Source: Streptomyces hawaiiensis (GTDB taxonomy: Bacteria; Actinomycetota; Actinomycetes; Streptomycetales; Streptomycetaceae). From it: DNA of 64,000 nucleotides. Of this stretch, positions 24,394-33,731 are shown in pieces. The notes beneath the pieces were generated by a model that did no database searches, was not told where the DNA came from, and saw only the letters and a program-made list of their open reading frames with translations. The stretch lies in contig NZ_CP021978.1 in assembly GCF_004803895.1 (NCBI RefSeq), forward strand, positions 2,728,001-2,792,000. The letters are read 5' to 3'. Both the position numbers and the translations under genes were made by a program. Each line of letters begins with the position of its first letter. Position 1 is the first letter of the stretch.

Positions 24394-26847
24394 TCAGACG
24401 TTAATCGTCGCGGTGATCCTGCGGTCCGTGATCGAGCGTCCGACCTGGATCTCGTACGAACCCTTCACAAACGACCACGAGCCGGTCGCCTCGTCCCAGA
24501 CCTCGAAGGCGCGGCGCGGCAGTTCGACGGTGGCCTCGACGCTGTCGCCGGGGGCGGCCTCGACGCCCGCGAAGCCCGCGAGCCAGCGCGCCGGGCGGGT
24601 GGGGTCGGGCTCGCCCGGGGCCAGGTAGAGCTGGACGACCTCGCGGCCGGGGCGGTCGCCGGTGTTGCGGAGGCGGACCTTCGCTGTCGTCGTCTCGGCG
24701 GTCTCCTCCACCTCCACGGAATCGTAGGTCCAGTCGGTGTAGCCGAGGCCGTGACCGAAGGGGTAGGCGGGACTGCGGCCGTGCTTCTCCCAGGCGCGGT
24801 ATCCGATGAAGACGCCCTCTTCGTAGGGGAGTTCGCCGTTGCTGGGGACGACCTGGGTGACCGGGGCGTCGGTGAGGGCGCCCCAGGTGGTGGGCAGGCG
24901 GCCGCCGGGTTCGTGGGCGCCGGTGAGGACGTCCGCGAGGGCCGCGCCGCCCTCCTGGCCGGGGAACCAGGACAGGAGCACGGCGGCGACGTCGTCGCGC
25001 CACGGCAGTTCCACCGGGGAGCCGGAGTTGACGACCACGACGGTGTGGGGGTTGGCGGCGGCGACGGCGCGGACCAGGTCGTCCTGGCGGCCGGGCAGGC
25101 GCAGGTCGGCGCGGTCGAAGCCCTCGGACTCCACGCGGTCGGTGGTGGCGACCACGACGACGGCCGTGTCTGCGGCCCGGGCGGCCGCGGCGGCCTCGGC
25201 GACCAGTTCGTCGGCGTCGCGCTGCGGGTCCTGGTGGGCGAGGGTGAAGCCGATGACCCGCATGGGGTGGTCGCCGAGCGGCGGGACCGTGTGGGTGAGG
25301 GAGACCTCGACCGGTTCGCCCGCGGTGAGTTCGGGCCGGGCGTGGGGCACCGGGGCGCCGAAGAAGGCCGCGAAGGGGTCGCCGTCCTCGGCGGGGCGCT
25401 GGACGTCGTCGAAGTACGTGGTGCCGGCGACCGTGAGCTTGAAGGGGCCGAGGCCCTTGAAGCCGAAGGTGTGCGTGCCGCTCTCGCGCGGGGTGAAGGT
25501 GCCGGTCAGTTCGACGCTGTGCAGGGTGTCGTGCGTGACGCCGTCGGGCAGGTCGGCGCCCATCCACTGGATGTGGCCGCTGGGGGCCGAGCGCGCGCCG
25601 ATGACCCGGCCGGCCGCGTCGCGACAGACGGCGCGCAGCTCGAAGCCCTGGTCGGCGACGGGGAGTTCGGTGTTGGGGTCGGCACCGAGGGTGTAGGTGA
25701 GGGTGTCGTCGGGGAGGGCGGCGGTGAGGCCGTCGAGCGGGGAGACGACGCGGGCGGGGAAGACGGTGGCGGAGCCGCCGCCGAGGACGCGGGCGTCGCG
25801 GGCGGCGGCTCCGATCAGCGCGACCCGGCCGGGCTTCAGCGGCAGCGCGCCGCCCTCGTTGCGGACGAGGACGAAGGAGCGGCGGGCGATCTCGCGGGCG
25901 AGCGCCTCGCCGTGGACGGGCTCGGGCAGGTCGGTGACGGCCGGTTCGGCGCCCTGGAGGATGCCGACCCGGGCGGCGAGGCGCAGGACGCGGCGGACGG
26001 CCTCGTCGACCTGGGCCTCGTCCGCCTCGCCGTCCCGCACGGCCCGGGCGAGGGCCTCGCCATAGACCGTGCCGGGGCCGGGCATGGCGATGTCGAGGCC
26101 GCCGGTGAGGGCGCCGGTGGTGGAGCGGGCGGCGGTCCAGTCGGAGACGTTGGCGCCGTCGAAGCCCCATGTGCCGCGCAGGACCTCGTTGACCAGGTAG
26201 TGGTGCTCGGTCATGGTCGGGCCGTTGACGGAGTTGTAGGCCGTCATGATGCCCCAGGGGTGGGCGTTCTCGACGATCGCCTCGAAGGGGGCCAGGTACA
26301 GCTCGCGCAGGGCGCGTTCGCCGACGAGGTTGTTCACGGTGAGGCGGTCGGTCTCGGCGTCGTTGGCGACGAAGTGCTTGACGGTGGTGCCGACGCCGCC
26401 GGACTGGACGCCCCGGACGTACTCGGTACCGATCCGCCCGGTGAGGTACGGGTCCTCGCTGTAGGCCTCGAAGTGGCGGCCGCCGAGCGGGGAGCGGTGC
26501 AGGTTGACCGTGGGGGCGAGCAGGACGTGGACGCCCTTGCGGCGGGCCTCCTGAGCCAGCAGTACGCCTGCCCGGTGCGCGAGGCCGGGGTCCCAGGTGG
26601 CGGCCAGGGCGGTCGGGGAGGGCAGGGCGACGGACGGGTCGTCGGCGCTCCAGTGCACTCCGCGGACTCCGATCGGGCCGTCGGACATGACCAGTGAGGC
26701 CAGTCCGGCCTCCGGCAGCGCGGGCAGGCTCCACAAGTCCTGGCCGGCCAGCAGCCGCGTCTTGGCGTCCAGGCCGAGCTTGCCGAGGGCGGCCTCGACG
26801 GCGACCTCACGGGCCGCGTCCTGCATCGCCTGTGTCGTATCCGCCAC
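24394..26847 (-). CDS. Glycoside hydrolase family 3 beta-glucosidase with PA14 insert
   Basis: The 817-residue enzyme has the GH3 N-terminal TIM barrel (KHFVANDAETDR; nucleophile Asp236 in ANVSDWTA), the alpha/beta sandwich, a PA14-like insert around residues 400-530 (GTFTPRESGTHTFGFKGLG) and a C-terminal fibronectin III-like domain. No signal peptide, so it acts on imported oligosaccharides. GTG 26847 is chosen because GAGGAGG lies 5 nt upstream; the frame is open far beyond. The layout matches BglB/BglX-type beta-glucosidases or related beta-xylosidases; exact substrate not decidable. Confidence 0.93.
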   Translation of the reverse strand: MADTTQAMQDAAREVAVEAALGKLGLDAKTRLLAGQDLWSLPALPEAGLASLVMSDGPIGVRGVHWSADDPSVALPSPTALAATWDPGLAHRAGVLLAQEARRKGVHVLLAPTVNLHRSPLGGRHFEAYSEDPYLTGRIGTEYVRGVQSGGVGTTVKHFVANDAETDRLTVNNLVGERALRELYLAPFEAIVENAHPWGIMTAYNSVNGPTMTEHHYLVNEVLRGTWGFDGANVSDWTAARSTTGALTGGLDIAMPGPGTVYGEALARAVRDGEADEAQVDEAVRRVLRLAARVGILQGAEPAVTDLPEPVHGEALAREIARRSFVLVRNEGGALPLKPGRVALIGAAARDARVLGGGSATVFPARVVSPLDGLTAALPDDTLTYTLGADPNTELPVADQGFELRAVCRDAAGRVIGARSAPSGHIQWMGADLPDGVTHDTLHSVELTGTFTPRESGTHTFGFKGLGPFKLTVAGTTYFDDVQRPAEDGDPFAAFFGAPVPHARPELTAGEPVEVSLTHTVPPLGDHPMRVIGFTLAHQDPQRDADELVAEAAAAARAADTAVVVVATTDRVESEGFDRADLRLPGRQDDLVRAVAAANPHTVVVVNSGSPVELPWRDDVAAVLLSWFPGQEGGAALADVLTGAHEPGGRLPTTWGALTDAPVTQVVPSNGELPYEEGVFIGYRAWEKHGRSPAYPFGHGLGYTDWTYDSVEVEETAETTTAKVRLRNTGDRPGREVVQLYLAPGEPDPTRPARWLAGFAGVEAAPGDSVEATVELPRRAFEVWDEATGSWSFVKGSYEIQVGRSITDRRITATINV

Positions 26848-26990
26848 GCCGGCCTCCTCGTTGAAGTCGAGTACGTCATCATCCTGCCTCGGCGGCATGC
26901 GAAGGATTCGCGACCGCGACCGGTAATCGAGCAACCCACACTGCGAGCAACCACGTCCGCGAGAGCGAGGGCCGACGACCGACGACCGAC

Positions 26991-27236
26991 CTAGCGGGCC
27001 GGTACGGCGGCCACGACCTCCCCCTCGACGAGGGCCTCGGGGCGGCAGAGCCGGGCCGCCTCGAAGGTCATGCCGGTCGGCGGGGTGCCGGTGAGGAACT
27101 GCCGCCGTACGGTGCCGTATTCCGCCAGCCGGGAGATGCCGGCCAGGTACGCGGCGGCCTTCCTGGGCGCGGTGCGGGAGGCGACGGCGAAGATCCCCGT
27201 CTGCGCCGCACCCATGGCGTGGACCGCACCCGTCAC
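26991..27236 (-). pseudogene. RidA-family C-terminal remnant
   Basis: The last 45 or so codons read like the C-terminal half of a RidA (YjgF) enamine/imine deaminase: SRLAEYGTVRRQFLTG, then PPTGMTFEAARLCRPEALVE and EVVAAV. The conserved catalytic Arg position and the N-terminal half of the family (about 65 residues, with the GQ/G-x-D start) are missing; the open frame upstream, with Gly/Ala-rich text, does not resemble RidA. The gene has probably lost its 5' part by deletion. It lies upstream of the GH3 gene in the same direction. Confidence 0.5.
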
Positions 27237-27293
27237 GCGATACTGCGGCGGTCCGGCACCGACCCCCCACCGCGACGGAAGGCCTGAACACCC

Positions 27294-28526
27294 TTGAATT
27301 CCCTACGCGTTCGCCTCGGCGTCCTCGGCCTCGCCCTGCTGACCGGCTTCACCACCCCGACGGCGGCGAGCGCCGCCCAGGGGGCACCCGCTCCCACCGT
27401 CGAGGAGCAGCGGCTCGACCGGGCGGCGCCCCAGGAGATCCTGCGGCGCTCCGGGTTCGACACCGTGGCCCCGCGGCTGGCCCGGGCCCTCGACGCGGCC
27501 CGCTCCTACGGGGAGGCCCGCCGGGCGGTCACGCGCGAGGGCGCGCGGCTGTGGCAGCGCGCGGTCGACCGGGCGCAGGGGCGCGGCGGCGTGGGCGGGG
27601 ACCTCAGCCGGGACGACGACCGGCCCCTGTACTGGGCGCGGCTCGGCATGACGCGTGAGGTGCGCACCTGGGAGCCGGGGTTCGGCCTGACGGACGGGCG
27701 GCGGGCGGCGCTGCTGGGCGAGCTGGAGCGTACCTCGCGCGGCCAGAGCGCCATCAGCTATCCGCACGGCAAGGGCCTGAAGCGGATCCTGCTCACCGGC
27801 TTCGACCCGTTCACCCTCGATCGGGACATCCGTATCTCCAACCCGTCCGGCGCCACCGCGCTGGCGCTCGACGGCGCGGTGATCGAGACGGCGGACGGCC
27901 CGGCCCGGATCGAGACGGCCGTGTTCCCGGTGCGCTGGCGGGACTTCACCGAGGGCACCGTGGAGCGGACTCTGCGGCCGTACCTGCCGGAGGTCGACCT
28001 GTTCACGACGGTGAGCCAGGGCCGGGTCGGGCGGTTCGACATCGAGCGGACCAACGGGGCCTGGCGGGGCGGCTTCGGCGACAACGACAACATCGGCCGC
28101 ACCGAGACCGTGCCGGTGACCGACCCGGCCTCGCAGCCGCAGTGGACGACGACCACGCTGCCCTACGCGGCGATCGTCGCCGCGAACACCGGCCGCTTCC
28201 CCGTGTACGACAACACCGGCGTCACCGAGATACCGGCGGGCGGCACCGAGCCCGTCGTACGCCCCGACGGGCCCACCCCCGGCTCGACCGCTCGGGCGGG
28301 CGGCGGCGGGGACTACCTCTCCAACGAGATCGCCTACCGGGCGACGCTGCTCCGGGACCGGCTGGGGCTGCGCGACACGCTGCCGGGCGGGCATGTGCAC
28401 ACGCCGGTGCTGCAGTTCGGGGCCGGGAACACCACCGAGGTCACCGACCCGGAGTTCGTGCGGAACCGGCTGGACATCATCACGCAGGTGAGGACGATCC
28501 TGAAGGTGGCTGCGGAAGGGTCGTGA
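27294..28526 (+). CDS. Secreted pyroglutamyl-peptidase-like protein (catalytic Cys replaced by Ser)
   Basis: The 410-residue protein has a signal peptide (about 1-27, cleavage near ASAAQ), a helical region of about 130 residues, and a C15 pyroglutamyl peptidase I domain from residue 164 (RILLTGFDPF, SNPSG). The family Glu is at 251 (FDIERTNG) and a His at 367/369 (GGHVHTP), but the cysteine expected in GTYxCN reads GDYLSN, Ser343. It may be inactive, a serine variant, or have a new role outside the cell. TTG start at 27294 with GGAAGG 11 nt upstream. The end overlaps the convergent EI24 gene by 47 bp. Confidence 0.75.
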   Translation: MNSLRVRLGVLGLALLTGFTTPTAASAAQGAPAPTVEEQRLDRAAPQEILRRSGFDTVAPRLARALDAARSYGEARRAVTREGARLWQRAVDRAQGRGGVGGDLSRDDDRPLYWARLGMTREVRTWEPGFGLTDGRRAALLGELERTSRGQSAISYPHGKGLKRILLTGFDPFTLDRDIRISNPSGATALALDGAVIETADGPARIETAVFPVRWRDFTEGTVERTLRPYLPEVDLFTTVSQGRVGRFDIERTNGAWRGGFGDNDNIGRTETVPVTDPASQPQWTTTTLPYAAIVAANTGRFPVYDNTGVTEIPAGGTEPVVRPDGPTPGSTARAGGGGDYLSNEIAYRATLLRDRLGLRDTLPGGHVHTPVLQFGAGNTTEVTDPEFVRNRLDIITQVRTILKVAAEGS

Positions 28527-29295
28527 CGTCCCCGTCGCCCTCCTCACGGATCTCCTCGCCCAGCAGGTCACGCGCCATGAGGGTGGCGCCCGCGACCGCG
28601 CCCGGCATCAGGAACACCGCGACGAACGGCACCAGGAAGGCCACGGCGAGCGGCGTGCCGAAGCCCCACACGAGGGTCTTGCGGGAGCGCAGCAGGGTCA
28701 GGCGGGTGCGCAGTTCGACGCTGCGGCGCTGGAGGGCGACGGCGGTCAGTTCCTCGGTGAGGAAGAACCCGGTGACGAAGAACCCGATCACCGGGACGGC
28801 CGTCTGCCCGACCACCGGGATGAAACCGCAGGCGAACAGCAGCACACCCCACAGGGCGGCCCGCACCACGATGCGGAGACTGTCGCGGGCGGAGATCCAC
28901 AGTTCGCGCCAGAGCGGCAGCCCCGACTCGGGGGCGTGCCCGTCCGGGGACACGTCCCGGTCGACCTTCTCGGAGAGGTTCTCGTAGAAGGGCTGCCCGA
29001 TCAGCAGGGTCACCGCGGTGAAGGTCACGACGGCGAGGAGCAGGGAGAGGGCGAACAGCACGGCGGTCAGGAAGCCGCGGAAGAGCCCGAGCCAGGGGCT
29101 CGACCAGTCGTCGGCGAAGGGCGTCGCCCAGGTCACGGCGTCCTCGCCCCACAGCGCCAGCGCGACGAGCGCCGCCGCGTACAGGACGAGGGTGATCAGG
29201 CCCGGGAGCAGTCCGAAGCCGTATTGCCTGCCGTGCCGGGCCACCCACCGCTGGCCCTTCAGGAGGTACCGGAAACCCACCCCTAGATCGCGCAT
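28480..29295 (-). CDS. EI24/CysZ-family membrane protein
   Basis: The 271-residue integral membrane protein belongs to the EI24 (PF07264) superfamily that includes the sulfate permease CysZ. Around six hydrophobic segments are visible, for example FGLLPGLITLVLYAAALVAL, LFALSLLLAVVTFTAVTLLIG and VPVIGFFVTGFFL; the signature GQPFYENLSEKVD follows the second. Substrate unknown; no cysteine biosynthesis genes are nearby. The C-terminal 15 codons overlap the end of the convergent peptidase-like gene. Confidence 0.87.
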   Translation of the reverse strand: MRDLGVGFRYLLKGQRWVARHGRQYGFGLLPGLITLVLYAAALVALALWGEDAVTWATPFADDWSSPWLGLFRGFLTAVLFALSLLLAVVTFTAVTLLIGQPFYENLSEKVDRDVSPDGHAPESGLPLWRELWISARDSLRIVVRAALWGVLLFACGFIPVVGQTAVPVIGFFVTGFFLTEELTAVALQRRSVELRTRLTLLRSRKTLVWGFGTPLAVAFLVPFVAVFLMPGAVAGATLMARDLLGEEIREEGDGDVTTLPQPPSGSSSPA

Positions 29296-29438
29296 GGGGA
29301 AACCTTATCGGGGCAGGCCGGGCCGGTCCCCGACAGGGCCGTACGGGGCTGCGGTGAGACCAAGGCGCCCTTGTTGCCGTTGAGTCGAACCGGTACACCT
29401 CGCCGTACCGATCTCAGGAAGCCCCGGAGGAGGCACGC

Positions 29439-32006
29439 GTGCGCACCACGAGAAGCGTTCCCGCGAGACCCGCGCTGTTAGTCACCCTGGCCCTGGCCAC
29501 GGCGGGTTCACTCCTGCTCGCCCCCGGCGCCGCCGGTGCGGACCCCCAGCCCGTCACCCGTGAGGGCTCCGCCGTGGACGACCGCGCGGCCCGGGCTCCC
29601 GCGAGCGCGACGCGACGCGCGTTGACCGCGGACGTCGCCGCCCGCACCACCGCCCGCGCCTACCCCCGCCGCCAGGCCCTCTCCCCCGACCCGGAGAACC
29701 CCGGCGACAAGTCCCTGAAGCTGGGTCTCACGCCGTACCACGCGATCGCGCCGAAGCTGAACGCCCTGCAGCGCCTCGGCGACCGGGTGAGCGTGGAGGT
29801 GACGGGCCGCTCGGCCGGCGGCCACCGCCTCTACCTCGTCACCGTCACCGCCCCGGAGACCACCCGGCAGGCCCGCGCCCAGGAGCGGATGCGCGAGCTG
29901 ATCGGGAACACACCGGCCGCGGCGGCCAAGTCCCGTGAGATCAAGCGCGACTACAAGACCCCGGTCTTCGTCAACAGCAACATCCACGGCAACGAGTGGG
30001 AGGGCACGGACGCCTCCCTGAAGGTCATCGAGCGGCTCGCGACGGCGAAGGACGCCAAGACCAGGGACCTGCTCGCGCACAGCCGCCTGTACTTCAACAT
30101 CACGGCCAACCCGGACGGCCGTATCGCCGGGACCCGCGCCAACGCGGCCGGCTTCGACCTGAACCGGGACTTCGTCACCGCCTCCCAGCCCGAGACGCGG
30201 GCGATGCGGCAGATCGAGATCGGCACGCAGCCGGCCGTCCTGCTCGACCTGCACGGCTACGTCAACGGCACCCTCATCGAGCCCACCACTCCCCCGCACG
30301 GCGAGAACTACGAGTACGACCTCTTCCTGAAGAACAGCTACGCCAACGCCCTCGGCATGGAATCCGCGGTCAACGCCCTCGGCTACACGCCGGCGAAGGA
30401 CGGCGTGGAGGCGGCCCAGATCCCGTTCCGCGACCAGGAGGAGGGCTGGGACGACTGGCCGCCGATCTTCACCCCGCAGTACGCGGCCTTCCACGGCACG
30501 GTGGCCGCCCACACGGTGGAGATCCCCCTGGCGGTGAACAACGAGGAGTACGACGAGCTGCCCGTGCCGGAGCTGCGCCGCCGTTCGGCGGTCAACACGG
30601 CGGTGGCGGGCGCGGCGATCCGCGCGACCCTGGACCATGTCCGCGAGCACCGCGGCACCCTGATCACCGACCAGATCGAGGTCTTCCGCCGCGGCGCGAC
30701 GGGCGCCGCGCAGGTGCCGGTGTCCGCGCAGACGGTCCCCGGCGTGCCCGGCATCGGCCCGGAGGACGTCTACACGACCGTGTTCCCGCGCGCCTACGTC
30801 ATCCCGCCCGGCGACGCCCGCACCCAGCGCTCGGGACCCGCTGCCGCCCGCCTGGTCGATCACCTGCTGGCCAACGACGTCCGTGTCACCCGCGCCACCC
30901 GCCCCTTCCGGCTCGCCGGACGGACGTACCCCGGGGGTTCGTACGTCGTCGACATGCGCCAGCCCAAGCGCGGCATGGCGAACGTGCTGCTGGCCGACGG
31001 CCGGGACATCAGCGGCAAGGTCTCGGTGATGTACGACATCTCCGGCTGGAGCCTGGGCGGTCTGTGGGGCGCCACGGTCGAGCGGGTGCCGTCGGGCAGC
31101 CTGCGGGGCGCGCCCCTGCGCGCGATCGGCGAGGCCGCACCGGTGGCCCACCTGCCCGCGCACGGCGACCTCCGGCTGCGGCTGACTGATCCGCGCGAGG
31201 TCGCCGCCCTCAATTCCCTGCTGCGGCAGGGCGTGCCGGTTCGGCGGGCGGCGGACGGCAACGTGATCGTCCCGGCGTCGGCCCGCCGCGAGGCCCGCTC
31301 GGCCGCCCGCGCCCACGACGTCGCCTTCACGGCCACGCGGCAGAACGGCACGGCACCGCTGAACCGCCTCCGCGTCGCCGCCGCCGTCACGCCGGGCGAG
31401 CTGTTCGCCCTGCGGGAGATGGGCTTCGACGTCACTCCGGTCTCGACGGACGTCCTGAACGCCGGCTTCGACTGGTCCGGCACGGACGTGTTGTTCGTGT
31501 CCGCCGGCCTGGACCACGCGGCGTTGACCGCCTCCGCCCGGCGGGCTCTGGACGCCTTCCTGGACGGGCACGGACTGGTCGGCCGGGGCGCGACGGGAGC
31601 GGCCCTGAACGCGGCGGCGGGCCTGCTGGCCGTCAAGCCGGTGGAGGGCAACGCGGACGCGAACGGCGTGGTGCGGGTGCGGAACTCGGGCGGCATCACG
31701 CTCGACGCCCCGAGCCACGGCTTCGTCTACGCCCCGATCTGGTTCACCGACCTGGGGCCTGGCGTCCGCGTGGAGCAGTCGTACGCGACCGGGAACCCGC
31801 TGGTCTCCGGGCACTGGCGGCCGCTGCGGGACGGCACCGGCGGTCCCGCGGCCGCCGCCGGGCAGGCCTCGGTCGTCAGCGGGGACCGGACGGTTCTGTT
31901 CGGCACCGAACCACTCTTCCGGGACCATCCCAAGGGGGAATTCCCGCAGGTGGCAAGGGCATTGTTCACAGTGGCACACAGCGCTTCGGTTGAGGAGAGC
32001 GGATGA
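29439..32006 (+). CDS. Secreted M14 zinc carboxypeptidase
   Basis: The 855-residue exoenzyme has a signal peptide (residues 1 to about 34, ending GAAGADP), a propeptide region and an M14 domain from about residue 95. Zinc ligands His183 and Glu186 (NIHGNEWEG) and His272 (LLDLHGYV), and catalytic Glu361 (HTVEIPL) are in place. A long C-terminal region of about 480 residues with a Gly-rich beta pattern follows and may be a processing or binding module. Unusually large for M14 peptidases but typical of Streptomyces. GTG start with GGAGGAGG upstream; translationally coupled to the next gene by an ATGA overlap. Confidence 0.92.
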   Translation: MRTTRSVPARPALLVTLALATAGSLLLAPGAAGADPQPVTREGSAVDDRAARAPASATRRALTADVAARTTARAYPRRQALSPDPENPGDKSLKLGLTPYHAIAPKLNALQRLGDRVSVEVTGRSAGGHRLYLVTVTAPETTRQARAQERMRELIGNTPAAAAKSREIKRDYKTPVFVNSNIHGNEWEGTDASLKVIERLATAKDAKTRDLLAHSRLYFNITANPDGRIAGTRANAAGFDLNRDFVTASQPETRAMRQIEIGTQPAVLLDLHGYVNGTLIEPTTPPHGENYEYDLFLKNSYANALGMESAVNALGYTPAKDGVEAAQIPFRDQEEGWDDWPPIFTPQYAAFHGTVAAHTVEIPLAVNNEEYDELPVPELRRRSAVNTAVAGAAIRATLDHVREHRGTLITDQIEVFRRGATGAAQVPVSAQTVPGVPGIGPEDVYTTVFPRAYVIPPGDARTQRSGPAAARLVDHLLANDVRVTRATRPFRLAGRTYPGGSYVVDMRQPKRGMANVLLADGRDISGKVSVMYDISGWSLGGLWGATVERVPSGSLRGAPLRAIGEAAPVAHLPAHGDLRLRLTDPREVAALNSLLRQGVPVRRAADGNVIVPASARREARSAARAHDVAFTATRQNGTAPLNRLRVAAAVTPGELFALREMGFDVTPVSTDVLNAGFDWSGTDVLFVSAGLDHAALTASARRALDAFLDGHGLVGRGATGAALNAAAGLLAVKPVEGNADANGVVRVRNSGGITLDAPSHGFVYAPIWFTDLGPGVRVEQSYATGNPLVSGHWRPLRDGTGGPAAAAGQASVVSGDRTVLFGTEPLFRDHPKGEFPQVARALFTVAHSASVEESG

Positions 32007-33148
32007 CGCAGGAGATCCACGGCACCGTGGCGGACGGCTTCGAGGCGGTGCGCGAGGAGTTCGCCGCGTTCGTCGCCGGGGAGCGAGCCGACTACGAGGG
32101 GCAGCTGTGCGCCTACGTCCACGGCCGGAAGGTCGTCGACCTGTGGGCGGGGACCGCCGCCGACGCCCTCTACGGCGTGTTCTCGTCCACCAAGGGAGCC
32201 GCCTGCCTGGTCGTGGCTCTGCTCGTCCAGGACGGCACGCTCGAACTGGACCGCAAGGTGACGTACTACTGGCCGGAGTTCGCGGCCGAGGGCAAGGGCG
32301 CCCTGACCCTGCGGGATCTGCTGGCGCACCGGGCGGGCGTGGTCGGCACGGACTCCGGCTTCACGCTCGCGGAGCTGGCCGACGACCGCCAGCTCGCCGA
32401 GCGCCTCGCCGACCAGCGGCCGTTCTGGCGCCCGGGCACGGCGTTCGGCTATCACGCGCTGGTCGCCGGCGCCCTGGCCGGTGAGGTCGTACGCCGCGCC
32501 ACGGGCCGCACGCTCCAGGAGGTCTACCAGGAGCGGATCAGAACCCCGTACGGGCTGGACTTCCACCTGGGTCTGCCCGCGTCCGAGGAACCGCGCTTCC
32601 GCGGCACCCAGCCGCTGGAACCGACTCCCGAGCAGCAGGCCGTCCTCGACGCCACGCCCACGGGCCCGCACTCGCTGGCCTCGATCGCGTTCAACGGCCA
32701 CGCGGCGGAGCCGACCGACCTGGTCTCCCTTCCGAACATGCCGCTGATCCGCGCCAAGGGCCCGGCGTCGGTGGGCGGGGTGGCGTCCGCGCGGGGCCTG
32801 GCGGGGATGTACGCGGCGGCGATCAGCGAGGTGGGCGAGCTGCCGGCGCTGCTGAAGCCGGACACGGTGGCGGAGTTCGGCCAGCTCCACTCGGCGGGCT
32901 ACGACCTGGTCGCCCGGGCCCACAAGTCGTTCGGGCTCGGCTTCCAGACGACGGCTGACACGTGGCACCCGTTCCTCGGCGCCGGGACGATCGGGCACAG
33001 TGGCGCGGCCGGCTCCCAGGCCTTCGCGGACCCGTGGAGCGGCCTCGCCTACGGCTACACGCGCCGCCGGTTCGCCTTCCCGGGCGGGGCGGCACCGGAG
33101 AACAACCGCCTGGCGCTCTCGGTCCACACGGCGGCGCTCGCCTTCTGA
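32003..33148 (+). CDS. Beta-lactamase-fold esterase (EstB-like)
   Basis: The 381-residue protein belongs to the class C beta-lactamase-like esterases (family VIII). SSTK at 61-64 supplies Ser61 and Lys64, and a Tyr in FGYHALVAG (about 153) is the second motif; the third motif region reads IGHSGAAGSQ. No signal peptide. Translation is coupled to the upstream carboxypeptidase by a 4-bp ATGA overlap, so the two form an operon although one is secreted and the other seems cytosolic. Substrate unknown. Confidence 0.9.
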   Translation: MTQEIHGTVADGFEAVREEFAAFVAGERADYEGQLCAYVHGRKVVDLWAGTAADALYGVFSSTKGAACLVVALLVQDGTLELDRKVTYYWPEFAAEGKGALTLRDLLAHRAGVVGTDSGFTLAELADDRQLAERLADQRPFWRPGTAFGYHALVAGALAGEVVRRATGRTLQEVYQERIRTPYGLDFHLGLPASEEPRFRGTQPLEPTPEQQAVLDATPTGPHSLASIAFNGHAAEPTDLVSLPNMPLIRAKGPASVGGVASARGLAGMYAAAISEVGELPALLKPDTVAEFGQLHSAGYDLVARAHKSFGLGFQTTADTWHPFLGAGTIGHSGAAGSQAFADPWSGLAYGYTRRRFAFPGGAAPENNRLALSVHTAALAF

Positions 33149-33161
33149 GTCCGGGCACGGA

Positions 33162-33198
33162 CGGAGGCCGCACCCCACGTCCAAGGGTGCGGCCTCCG
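33162..33198. terminator. Bidirectional terminator, esterase/ohr
   Basis: A perfect 14-bp stem (33162-33175 with 33185-33198) with a 9-nt loop lies between the convergent esterase and ohr genes. Confidence 0.8.
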
Positions 33199-33216
33199 CG
33201 TACGCGACGAGTGTCG

Positions 33217-33636
33217 TCAGACCAGCGTCACGGTGATGTCGCCGCGGGTCGCCTTCGAGTACGGGCAGACCCCGTGGGCCTTCTCGATCAGCGACCGGGC
33301 GAGCCCCCGGTCCACCTCGGGGATGTCGGCCGAGATCTCGACGATGATCCCGAAGCCGTCCCCGTTCTTGCCGAGGCCGACCTTCGCGGTCACGGTCGAA
33401 CCGGTGAGGTCGGCCCCCTCCTGACGGGCGACGACACCGAGAGCGCCCTGGAAGCAGGCGCTGTACCCGGCGGCGAAGAGCTGCTCCGGGTTGGTGCCGG
33501 CGCCGCTCCCGCCCATCTCCTTCGGCGGGTTGACGACGAGGTCGAGCTTGCCGTCGTCGGTGGCGACCCGGCCGTCGCGCCCGTTCTCGGCGGTGGCGAT
33601 GGCGGTGTACAGGACGTCGGACTGCTGGATCGGCAT
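33217..33636 (-). CDS. ohr: Organic hydroperoxide resistance protein
   Basis: The 139-residue cytosolic peroxidase detoxifies organic hydroperoxides through its two redox cysteines, Cys61 (SACFQGAL) and Cys124 (HGVCPYSKAT), with Arg23 (DGRVATDDG) and Glu51 completing the Ohr active site. Length is typical of the Ohr branch of the OsmC superfamily. The usual partner OhrR is not adjacent: the nearest MarR protein at 34857 has no sensing cysteine. Reduced lipoyl proteins usually recycle the enzyme. Confidence 0.95.
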   Translation of the reverse strand: MPIQQSDVLYTAIATAENGRDGRVATDDGKLDLVVNPPKEMGGSGAGTNPEQLFAAGYSACFQGALGVVARQEGADLTGSTVTAKVGLGKNGDGFGIIVEISADIPEVDRGLARSLIEKAHGVCPYSKATRGDITVTLV

Positions 33637-33731
33637 GCGGTTGTGTTCCTTCGGTCGTCCGCCGCGGCTCGCGCCCGGGCCGGGACGGATTCGGAAACAA
33701 GTTACCGCATGCCGGAATCCGAAAGAAGGCG

